Assembly (NCBI GenBank): GCA_017795085.1
Contig: CP051246.1
Location: 310,001-374,000, forward strand
Reading direction: 5' to 3'
Source: Salegentibacter sp.
GTDB lineage: Bacteria; Bacteroidota; Bacteroidia; Flavobacteriales; Flavobacteriaceae
Length of the DNA stretch: 64,000 bases
Notes under the pieces: model-generated
Told to the model about the DNA's origin: nothing
The model's input: only the letters and a program-made list of their open reading frames with translations
The model's database searches: none
Position numbers and translations under genes: made by a program
In this document: piece by piece, positions 35,415 to 43,061 of the stretch
Position numbering within the stretch: the stretch's first letter is position 1
Layout of the letters: each line of letters begins with the position of its first letter

Positions 35415-37214
35415 ATGACAGCTATTAAAAACATTGCAATTATTGCTCACGTTGACCACGGAAAGACTACCCTGGTTGATAAAATTATGTATCATTGTCG
35501 TTTGTTTCGTGAGAACGAAAACACCGGTGATTTAATTCTCGACAATAACGACCTGGAACGGGAGAGAGGAATTACCATTACTTCAAAAAACGTTTCGGTT
35601 ACTTATAAAGACACCAAAATTAATATTATTGATACGCCTGGTCACGCCGATTTTGGTGGGGAAGTAGAGCGTGTTTTGAATATGGCCGATGGCGTTTTAC
35701 TATTGGTAGATGCCTTTGAAGGTCCGATGCCACAAACTCGTTTTGTGTTGCAAAAGGCAATTGGCTTAGGCCTGAAACCTTGCGTGGTAATCAATAAAGT
35801 TGATAAGCCAAACTGTACGCCAGATGAAGTTCACGAGAAGGTTTTTGACCTGATGTTTGAACTCGGTGCCGAAGAATGGCAACTTGATTTCCCAACGGTT
35901 TATGGTTCAGCACTTAAGAATTGGATGAGTGACGATCCCGATAATCAAACTGATAATATTGAACCGCTTTTAGATATGGTATTGGAGCATATTCCATCGC
36001 CAAAAGTACAGGAAGGTTCAGTGCAAATGCTTATAACTTCTCTTGATTTCTCTTCATTTACAGGCCGTATTGCAATTGGCCGTTTACAGCGAGGAACTTT
36101 AAAAGAAGGTATGCAGGTTTCATTGGTAAAGCGTGATGGTTCGATCAAAAAGACCAAAATCAAAGAACTTCATATTTTTGAAGGTCTTGGCCGTAGAAAG
36201 GTTCAGGAAGTGCATGCCGGTGATATTTGTGCCGTGGTTGGCCTTGAAGGTTTTGAAATTGGTGATACCATTGCCGATATTGAAAACCCAGAAGGACTAA
36301 AAACCATCGCGATTGATGAGCCAACGATGAGTATGCTTTTCACCATTAACGATTCTCCTTTCTTCGGAAAAGATGGAAAGTTTGTGACTTCCCGTCACAT
36401 TAAAGAGCGTTTGGTAAAAGAATTGGAAAAAAACCTTGCTTTACGGGTAGAAGAAACCGACAGCGCCGATAAATTTATGGTTTATGGGCGTGGGGTAATG
36501 CACCTTTCAGTTTTAATTGAAACGATGCGTCGTGAAGGATATGAATTGCAAATCGGACAGCCGCAGGTAATTATCAAAGAAATTGATGGTGAAAAATGCG
36601 AGCCTGTAGAAGAGCTTACTATCGATTTACCGGAAGATGTTTCAGGTAAAGCTGTGGAAATGGTGACGATGCGAAAAGGCGAAATGCTAAGTATGGAAAC
36701 CCGTGGCGAGCGTATGATTATCCAGTTTATCATTCCTTCTCGAGGAATTATCGGCTTGAGAAATCAATTGCTTACGGCTACCGCTGGGGAAGCGATTATG
36801 GCTCACCGCTTTAAGGAGTACCAGCCTTTAAAAGGTGGAATTCCAGAGCGTCAAAACGGTTCGCTGATTTCTATGGAAAAAGGAAAGGCTATTCCTTATT
36901 CTATCGATAAATTGCAGGATAGAGGGAAGTTTTTCGTAGATCCGGGAGACGAAATTTATGAGGGTCAGGTAATTGGTGAAAACTCACGTCAGGATGATAT
37001 GGCGGTAAATATCACCAAAACCAAGAAACTTTCGAATGTACGTTCAGCCGGTGCCGATGATAAAGCGAAAATCGTTCCTGGTATTAAGTTTTCTCTGGAA
37101 GAGGCTTTAGAATATATTCAAAAAGACGAATATGTTGAGGTAACGCCAAATCATATACGACTTCGTAAAATTTTCCTTACCGAAAATGAACGTAAGCGTA
37201 ACAAGATTTTATAA
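35415..37214 (+). CDS. typA: Ribosome-associated GTPase TypA/BipA
   Basis: A 599-residue translational GTPase. G motifs are AHVDHGKTT (G1, residues ~11-19), RGITITSKN (G2), [12 protein letters not shown] (G3) and NKVDKPN (G4). EF-G-like domains III and V follow, then the BipA-specific C-terminal domain ([45 protein letters not shown]). BipA acts on the ribosome under stress and low temperature. Length and motifs are normal. The gene is followed by a family B repeat and then a strong terminator. Confidence 0.97.
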   Translation: MTAIKNIAIIAHVDHGKTTLVDKIMYHCRLFRENENTGDLILDNNDLERERGITITSKNVSVTYKDTKINIIDTPGHADFGGEVERVLNMADGVLLLVDAFEGPMPQTRFVLQKAIGLGLKPCVVINKVDKPNCTPDEVHEKVFDLMFELGAEEWQLDFPTVYGSALKNWMSDDPDNQTDNIEPLLDMVLEHIPSPKVQEGSVQMLITSLDFSSFTGRIAIGRLQRGTLKEGMQVSLVKRDGSIKKTKIKELHIFEGLGRRKVQEVHAGDICAVVGLEGFEIGDTIADIENPEGLKTIAIDEPTMSMLFTINDSPFFGKDGKFVTSRHIKERLVKELEKNLALRVEETDSADKFMVYGRGVMHLSVLIETMRREGYELQIGQPQVIIKEIDGEKCEPVEELTIDLPEDVSGKAVEMVTMRKGEMLSMETRGERMIIQFIIPSRGIIGLRNQLLTATAGEAIMAHRFKEYQPLKGGIPERQNGSLISMEKGKAIPYSIDKLQDRGKFFVDPGDEIYEGQVIGENSRQDDMAVNITKTKKLSNVRSAGADDKAKIVPGIKFSLEEALEYIQKDEYVEVTPNHIRLRKIFLTENERKRNKIL

Positions 37215-37219
37215 ATTCA

Positions 37220-37305
37220 CGTCATTACGATCCCGATGGAAATCGGGGAAGTAATCTTTTGATTCTTACCAACTATCTAAAGATTGCTTCGTGCCTCGCA
37301 ATGAC
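37220..37305. repeat. Dispersed intergenic inverted repeat (family B), two-armed copy
   Basis: A left arm (GTCATTACGATCCCGATGG... GTAATCTTT) and a right arm (AAAGATTGCTTCGTGCCTCG then CAATGAC) point at each other. The right arm is the reverse complement type of the half copy at 25267. Confidence 0.65.
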
Positions 37306-37357
37306 TTTACATAGTTTTTGATATATAGTTTCTATATAAGAACTAGTAACAACAGAA

Positions 37358-37386
37358 AAACCCGGATCAAAAAATCCGGGTTTTTT
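37358..37386 (+). terminator. Rho-independent terminator of typA
   Basis: A perfect 10-bp stem AAACCCGGAT/ATCCGGGTTT with an AT loop, followed by T6. Confidence 0.9.
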
Positions 37387-37389
37387 ATG

Positions 37390-37585
37390 GTGCGCCGTGC
37401 TGGCGTATCACTTGACGGTGCAAGTCCGTTATGGGGGTTTATAGCTACTTATCATTAGCCAAGGGCAAGGGTGTCCATCGCGAGCTGGAATCTGAAGGAA
37501 GCCTGCGGCAAAGTTCCGGTCCGAGGAACACGAACATCATATAAGGCATATTTAGTTTGGACGAGTTTGCAATACAAAACAAAAT
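37390..37585 (+). mobile_element. Group II intron 5' fragment (domain I), no ORF
   Basis: It starts with GTGCGCC directly after the typA terminator. It then shows typical bacterial group II intron domain I text: CACTTGACGGTGCAAGTCCG, AGCCAAGGGCAAGGGTGTCC, GAGCTGGAATCTGAAGGAAG, GGCAAAGTTCCGGTCCGAGG and AACATCATATAAGGC. No reverse transcriptase, domain V or 3' end follows; the fragment is cut off by the IS3 remnant. Insertion next to a terminator hairpin is characteristic of some intron classes. Confidence 0.75.
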
Positions 37586-38385
37586 TGGACTTGCAACAAA
37601 AAGTCGGATAATTCTTTTAAGACCTATGCTGCATGGTTAATTTTCTGATAAAATTCCTGTTCTACTTCGTAAGGAGTTTTGTATCCTAATGAAGAATGCA
37701 ATCTTTTTTTATTATACCATATTTCTATCCATTCAAAGACTTTTGATTTAGCTTCTTCGATAGATTCAAACTTGTTCCCATATACCAATTCTGTTTTCAA
37801 GGTTTTGAAGAAGGATTCTGCTACTGCATTATCCCAGCAATTGGCTCTCCTACTCATCGATTGAGTAATAAAAGCACTTGACTTCAATACCTTCCTAAAT
37901 GCCCTTGATGCATATTGTATTCCCCTGTCAGAATGAAAGAAAGAGTATGGAGGCTGTTATTTTTCTTTTTCCTATGGCCATTCTCCAAGCCGGGATAATA
38001 GTTTGATCAGTATATAATCTCGTGCTTAATGACCAGCCAATGACTTGTCTATCGTACAAATCAATAACCGTAGTTAAATACAGCCATCCTTTTTGAGTTT
38101 TGATATAGGTGATATCTGAAACCCAGGCTTGATTGATTTAAGCTATCCGGCATAAAGTTACGATCTAGTAAATTTCTACATACCGGATAACTATGGTCAC
38201 TGTCGGTAGTGATTTTAAACTTCTTTTTGTATTTACTGCCCCAGCCATTTTCTCTCATGATTTTGGCCACCCTGCGTCTTGAGATGCTATATTTTTTGCG
38301 TTTTAACTGCTCTGTAATACGAGTAGAAGCCTTGGGAAGAATTGCCGGATGGTTTAGCCTATTAATCAATAAACCAAATCCGAAA
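37586..38385 (-). pseudogene. Decayed IS3-family element (OrfB transposase remnant)
   Basis: The C-terminal piece (37624-37887) shows the IS3/IS150 integrase end: SRRANCWDNAVAESFFKTLKTELV with the catalytic Glu, then IEIWYNKKRLHSSLGYKTP. The upstream piece (38061-38369) shows RITEQLKRKKYSISRRRVAKIMRENG and KYKKKFKITTDSDHSYP, the region before the catalytic core. Between them the frame is broken several times and the DD region is garbled. No OrfA is present, so the element is truncated on that side. The end near 37586 (TGGACTTGCAAC) is probably the surviving IS terminus. Confidence 0.82.
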
Positions 38386-38438
38386 AAGTTTAACTGAAAT
38401 TGATTTTCGGGAATGGAAACTCCAAAAAAATATAATTA

Positions 38439-39050
38439 ATGCGGTTTGCAGTTTTTACCCATGTGCTTCATCATAAAAAAAACGGGCAGTTTTTTGCCTA
38501 TGCTCCTTATGTGAGAGAAATGAATATCTGGTTGCAGAATTTTGAGAGTGTTGAATTTGTTGCTCCTCTCGAAAATAAGCATACTGAAAATGAGATGGCT
38601 TATGAGCATGATAAACTAAAATTCACCCGAATTACAGCTTTTAATCTGCTTGGTTTTGGGCAGGTGCTATAGAGTTTGGTATTAATTCCAGTAGTTTTTC
38701 TGAAAATTATGGCTGCTATGCACCGTGCCAACCACCTTCATATTCGCTGCCCCGGAAATATTGGCCTACTGACTTGTGTGGCCCAAATCTTTTTTCCGAA
38801 GAAGCCAAAAACGGTAAAATATGCGGGGAACTGGGATCCCTATGCCGTACAAGCATTTTCTTATAGACTTCAGAAGAAGATTTTAAACAGTACTTTTTTG
38901 AGTAAAAATGTAAAAGTATTGGTTTATGGAAAATGGACGGGAATGTCTAAAAATTTAATTCAACTTCCCGGAAAAATCTTTTTCCGGGAAGTTGAATTAA
39001 ATTTTAAAAAGCCTTCGGATAGCTGTGTAATAATCCATAAATTTACTTGA
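38439..39050 (+). pseudogene. Glycosyltransferase remnant, in-frame stop and truncated
   Basis: An N-terminal domain like GT4-type glycosyltransferases of Flavobacteriaceae surface-polysaccharide clusters: MRFAVFTHVLHHKKNGQFFAYAPYVREMNIW, then after a TAG at 38670-38672 in the same frame SLVLIPVVFLKIMAAMHRANHLHIRCPGNIGLL and KTVKYAGNWDPYAVQAFSYRLQKKIL. The donor-binding C-terminal domain is missing: the frame runs through a palindrome at 38950-39005 and stops at 39050. It is an isolated fragment next to IS and intron debris, not part of a polysaccharide locus. A single nonsense mutation plus a 3' loss explain it. Confidence 0.75.
38950..39005. repeat. 56-bp near-perfect palindrome (27-bp arms, 2-nt centre)
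   Basis: The arm AAAATTTAATTCAACTTCCC-GGAAAAA (38950-38976) is the exact reverse complement of 38979-39005, with TC between. It lies in the 3' end of the glycosyltransferase remnant. It would form a very stable cruciform or RNA hairpin. Confidence 0.9.
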
Positions 39051-39179
39051 TAATCGAGATTTAAATGATCCGAGGCTTGCCTCGAAATCAAATGTTTTCC
39101 TATAAGTGCCTCGTGGGCTTGCCCAAGGTAGTTTACTAGGCTGATTTATACCTTTATATTATCTAAACAAAACAATAGC

Positions 39180-41768
39180 ATGATGGTGGAAACCCCTGTT
39201 ACCGAAAAAATAAAAAATCATTTAGATGCCCTTAAAGACGAAGAAAAACTGGCCTATGCAATGCGGCAGGGAAACCTGTTGTATATTAACGGCCAGGCAC
39301 AGGTGCTGACACAATCTAAAGACCGGTTTGAAGTTGGGGTGGATGATCAGTTTGATGACTTTAAGGTGCAGCTTGAAATAAACGAGCAAATTTACGGGGG
39401 CTGTAACTGTAAATCACAAGATTGGTGTTCCCATAGGGTTGCGGCCTTACTACAGGTTTCCGAAACCTTGTCCCGTTTTGATAATGAAGACAAGCCAGAA
39501 GGAAAGGCTTATACACGGGAAGGGATGATAAAGCGTGTTTTGGAAGAACGGTCTGATAAAGCCCGAAAAGCCAATTACCATATTCAGTTTTCAGATAATA
39601 TTTATGGGGAGCATTTGCTCATAAATGAACGCGGAAAAGAGTATAAGCTCACCTTCAGGGATTTTGAAAAGGAGCAGGGGTATTGTTCCTGCAACGACTA
39701 TAAAGCCAATAAACTAGGTACTTGCAAACATTTGATGTTTGCCTTTAAAAAAGCTGGTGAAAGAAAATTGAAGGGGAACAAAAATCAGAGTTACCCTTTT
39801 GTTGAGGTTTATCTGGATCCGTTCAATGACTATAAAATTGCCTGGTATTACCCGCATGCACTGCCCGAAGAAGTATCGAAATTGATAAAAAGTTATTTCG
39901 GGGACCATCTATTATTGGAAGATGGAAAAATCAACAATTTTTTAAGTTTTGTCCGTCAAGCGGAAGATTTTAAGCAGGTTTTAATACGCCCGGAAGTACT
40001 TGATAGAATAGAGGATAGTTTTAACAGGCGTATTATTGAAAATGTGAAGAATAGTACCAAGCCAGATTTTTCATTGTTAAATGCCAAACTTTACCCTTAC
40101 CAGAAAGAAGGTGTTGAGTTTGCGACCTATAAAAAAGGAGCCATTATTGCCGATGAAATGGGACTGGGGAAAACCCTTCAGGCCATAGGCACGGCAGTTT
40201 TTAAAAAGCAATTATTTGGTTTTAGCAAAACATTGGTGATTTGCCCGGCTTCGTTAAAAGCACAATGGAAAAGCGAAGTCGAAAAATTTACTAGTGAAAA
40301 TGCGGTAGTTGTAGAAGGGTCTCCCGAGGAGCGTAAAAAAGTATATGCTGAAACAAATGCCTATTTTCAGATTATAAATTACGAAACTGTGTTGCGTGAC
40401 AGTAAAGTAATCAATAAAACCGATTTCGATTTTATTATTCTGGATGAAGCTCAGCGCATCAAAAATTTTGAGACTATAACTTCAAGTTCCATCAAATCGC
40501 TACAAAAAAAGCATGCCCTGGTTATTACCGGCACGCCCATTGAAAATAAATTGATAGACCTTTTCTCTATTGTAGATTTTATTGAACCAAATATGTTGGC
40601 GCCTTTATGGGAATTCTCATATCAGCACTGTTATTTTGACCATAATCATAAAAATAAGATTACGGGATATTACAACCTGCAAGAATTAAAAGAAAGAATG
40701 CGGCCTCTGCTGATTAGGAGGGAGAAACAGGATGTAATGGAGCAACTTAACCAGGTAACGCAACTTGACGTACCTGTAGAAATGCATCCGGTACAACAAG
40801 ACTACCATGCCAATAGTGCCATGGCCATTGCTAAAATCCTTGCCAAAAAATTCAAAACCCCTTATGATATGCAAATGCTTACCAAACATTTGCAAACTAT
40901 GCGCATGGCTTGTGATTCGTCTTACCTTGTGGATAAGAAAAGTCATCATTCGCCTAAACTAGTGGAATTACAAGAGATTTTACTTGATAAACTGGATATG
41001 CACAACAATACCAGGAAGATCATTATATTTTCAGAATGGAAACGCATGAACCATATTATCGGGAAAATGCTGGCCAAAAATGGTATTGGGTTTACGGAAT
41101 TGAACGGGAGTGTACCGGTAAAAAATCGAAAGAAGATTATTCAGGAATTTGAAAATAACCCACAATGTAGAGTATTTCTTTCTACCGAAGCCGGAGGTGC
41201 CGGGTTGAACCTACAGGTGGCCGATACGGTTATAAATTTTGAACTTCCCTGGAACCCGGCCAAAAAGAACCAACGTATAGGGAGGATAGACCGGCTGGGA
41301 CAGAAGAACAATAACCTAACGGTAATCAACCTGATTACCCGTAAATCCATAGAAATGAAGATTGCTTCAGGGCTGGTGGTAAAACAAAACCTTTTTGACA
41401 GCGTATTAAGTCCGGAAAGTAGTGAAGATGTGGTTGATTTTTCTGAAAAAGGACGGGCGCAGTTCCTACAACAGTTAGAAGAGGCTATGTCTGAATTTTC
41501 AGGGAGTGAAGAAGAAGAAGGACAGGAAGCAGAACCTGTTGAAGCGGGAAACCAGGTAGTAAAATCAGTTTCAGAGGCATCAAATGAAGAGCAAAAAGAA
41601 CGCATTAAACAATTGGAAGAGTTGGAAAGTGTAATGAGCCGTGGAATGGATTTTCTAAGCGGGATGTTTAAAATGAGTACCGGGAAGGAATTTTCTGCGA
41701 CAGACAATAAAATAGAAGTAGATAAAGAAACGGGCGAGGTGGTGATGCGATTTAAGATGCCGGTTTGA
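39180..41768 (+). CDS. SNF2-family helicase with SWIM zinc-finger N-terminus
   Basis: 862 residues. The N-terminal part carries two Cys/His clusters of SWIM type: GGCNCKSQDWCSHRVAALL near residue 80 and YCSCNDYKANKLGTCKHLMFAF near 165. The Swi2/Snf2 motor follows: DEMGLGKTLQAIG, LVICPASLKAQW, FIILDEAQRIKN, ALVITGTPIENKL, then helicase C with IIFSEWKRMNHIIGKM, FLSTEAGGAGLNLQVADTVI and QRIGRIDRLGQ. The Glu-rich C-terminal extension is specific to this protein. It is probably a DNA-translocating remodeller. It stands alone, preceded by pseudogene debris. An alternative start is the second Met (MVETP). Confidence 0.92.
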   Translation: MMVETPVTEKIKNHLDALKDEEKLAYAMRQGNLLYINGQAQVLTQSKDRFEVGVDDQFDDFKVQLEINEQIYGGCNCKSQDWCSHRVAALLQVSETLSRFDNEDKPEGKAYTREGMIKRVLEERSDKARKANYHIQFSDNIYGEHLLINERGKEYKLTFRDFEKEQGYCSCNDYKANKLGTCKHLMFAFKKAGERKLKGNKNQSYPFVEVYLDPFNDYKIAWYYPHALPEEVSKLIKSYFGDHLLLEDGKINNFLSFVRQAEDFKQVLIRPEVLDRIEDSFNRRIIENVKNSTKPDFSLLNAKLYPYQKEGVEFATYKKGAIIADEMGLGKTLQAIGTAVFKKQLFGFSKTLVICPASLKAQWKSEVEKFTSENAVVVEGSPEERKKVYAETNAYFQIINYETVLRDSKVINKTDFDFIILDEAQRIKNFETITSSSIKSLQKKHALVITGTPIENKLIDLFSIVDFIEPNMLAPLWEFSYQHCYFDHNHKNKITGYYNLQELKERMRPLLIRREKQDVMEQLNQVTQLDVPVEMHPVQQDYHANSAMAIAKILAKKFKTPYDMQMLTKHLQTMRMACDSSYLVDKKSHHSPKLVELQEILLDKLDMHNNTRKIIIFSEWKRMNHIIGKMLAKNGIGFTELNGSVPVKNRKKIIQEFENNPQCRVFLSTEAGGAGLNLQVADTVINFELPWNPAKKNQRIGRIDRLGQKNNNLTVINLITRKSIEMKIASGLVVKQNLFDSVLSPESSEDVVDFSEKGRAQFLQQLEEAMSEFSGSEEEEGQEAEPVEAGNQVVKSVSEASNEEQKERIKQLEELESVMSRGMDFLSGMFKMSTGKEFSATDNKIEVDKETGEVVMRFKMPV

Positions 41769-41864
41769 TAAAAAACGTAGAACTTATCAAAGACATTGCA
41801 TAGCAGGTGATTTCAGTATTTGTTTTTTAGGAGAATATAAAAATCCACCGATATTCAATAGAAA

Positions 41865-42116
41865 TTATTTCAGGTAATGACCTCGCAGTGATTGGATTTC
41901 CAGAACGGTAATTTTATTGGTCTCATAAATTTCATAAACAATGCGGTGTTAGTGGTTAATTCTACGCGACCACGAGCTGGTCAAATCCTCCACGGCTTGA
42001 GGGGTGTAAATTATATCCATAAGTCTTCAATGGCTATCTTGACCCCTTTGCCGTTTTCTACATCTTTTTTTCCTTTTAATATTTTTTACATCAATATTGG
42101 AAACATAAACTTCTGT
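41865..42116 (-). pseudogene. YoeB/Txe-type toxin-antitoxin relic
   Basis: On the minus strand an ATG at 42020 opens MDIIYTPQAVEDLTSSWSRR and then INH, followed by TAA at 41949-41951. The same frame continues HRIVYEIYETNKITVLEIQS to a stop at 41865. This is the start and end of a YoeB-like mRNase (SRRIN-x-xHRIVYEI core) with the middle ~40 residues deleted and a nonsense codon. The antitoxin C-terminus precedes it in two frames, EVYVSNIDVKNIKRKK then DVENGKGVKIAIEDLWI, and its stop overlaps the toxin ATG as in real TA operons. The antitoxin part overlaps the end of the PfkB kinase gene. Confidence 0.7.
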
Positions 42117-42985
42117 ATATGTTTTTCATCTAATTCCGGATTTGCACCTTCTTCGGCTGCAACCAAAGCGCCTACGGCGCAGGCAAAATCCAGGCTACTC
42201 TGCGAATTTTCCTCTTTCAGTATTCCCGAAATTAAACTTGCCAAAAATGAATCACCGGCACCTACTGTATCCTTTACGCTGGTTTTAAATCCGCTGTTGT
42301 AATAGCGTTTTTCGTCTTTTAATAATACCGCTCCGTGTCTACCTTTGGTTACGCAAATACTTTTAGTGTTGGTTTGTTTAGCTACAAACTCCAGGTTTTG
42401 CTCCAGGGAGTTATGTTTGGAGTCGAGCATCGCTGCAATTTCAAAGAGTTCATCATCATTGAATTTTATAAAATCGGCTTCTTCCATTAGCTTGATCAGC
42501 AAGTCTTTTTCGTAATGCGGAGGCCTTAAATTAATATCGAAGACCTTATACGAGGCGGTTTTCAGTAATTCAAAAAGACTGTTTCTACTAACCGAATCCC
42601 GGCAAACCAGGCTACCAAAAATAAAAGCATTACTTTCTGAAATGGTAGGTTTCATAGTTTTAGTGATTTCAATTTTGTCCCAGGCTGCGGGGTGGGCAAT
42701 CTCGTAGGTGGCTGAGCCACCGGCAGAGAGGTTTACATTTACCACGCCGGTAGGATAATCATTCTGTATAGTAATATTCTCAGTAGCAATGTTTTTGTCC
42801 TGAAGATAGGCCTTAATTTTCCTGCCTTTTTCATCATTTCCAATGCTGCTAATCATTCCGGTGGAAACACCAAGACTGGCCAGTCGGGAAGCCACATTAA
42901 GCGGAGCACCGCCAATTCGCTCCCCGTCAGGAAAAACATCAAATAAAACTTCACCGAAACAAACGGCTGATAGCTTTTTATTCAT
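42086..42985 (-). CDS. PfkB-family sugar kinase, probable fructokinase
   Basis: 299 residues with the ribokinase fold: CFGEVLFDVFPDGERIGGAPLN (sugar-binding start), MISSIGNDEKGRKI, FGSLVCRDS, VFDINLRPPHY, KFNDDELFEI and the anion-hole/catalytic motif DTVGAGDSFLASL with Asp245. It likely phosphorylates fructose released by the GH32 enzyme; fructokinases of this type sit in Bacteroides fructan loci. It lies 76 nt behind susD, across a strong hairpin. The C-terminus (EKHIQKFMFPILM) is formed by sequence that also reads as antitoxin debris, so the last ~8 residues are probably not original. The core is complete. Confidence 0.88.
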   Translation of the reverse strand: MNKKLSAVCFGEVLFDVFPDGERIGGAPLNVASRLASLGVSTGMISSIGNDEKGRKIKAYLQDKNIATENITIQNDYPTGVVNVNLSAGGSATYEIAHPAAWDKIEITKTMKPTISESNAFIFGSLVCRDSVSRNSLFELLKTASYKVFDINLRPPHYEKDLLIKLMEEADFIKFNDDELFEIAAMLDSKHNSLEQNLEFVAKQTNTKSICVTKGRHGAVLLKDEKRYYNSGFKTSVKDTVGAGDSFLASLISGILKEENSQSSLDFACAVGALVAAEEGANPELDEKHIQKFMFPILM

Positions 42986-43001
42986 TCTTAATTGATTTTA
43001 A

Positions 43002-43044
43002 AATGATATTCCTATTTAAACTTAAGTCAAATAGGAATATCATT
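43002..43044. promoter_or_regulatory. Intra-operon hairpin between susD and the kinase gene
   Basis: Perfect 16-bp arms AATGATATTCCTATTT/AAATAGGAATATCATT around an 11-nt loop. There is no strong T-run, so it may act as an attenuator or mRNA 3'-end stabiliser for the susCD message. Confidence 0.75.
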
Positions 43045-43061
43045 AAGACTAATATACAAAT

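Noticed and set aside
38676..39050. Separate 124-residue gene
   Set aside because: It shares the frame of 38439-38672 and is the continuation of the same glycosyltransferase after a nonsense codon.
41141..41707. 188-residue open frame on the minus strand
   Set aside because: It is antisense to the SNF2 C-terminal region; the composition (Ser/Cys/Phe-rich) is that of a shadow.
38439..41768. A defence island formed by the SNF2 protein and neighbours
   Set aside because: No restriction, methyltransferase, nuclease or other defence gene accompanies the SNF2 helicase; its neighbours are pseudogenes and a sugar locus.
41892..42302. 136-residue open frame on the plus strand
   Set aside because: It is antisense to the toxin-antitoxin relic and the kinase gene, where recognisable protein families lie on the minus strand.
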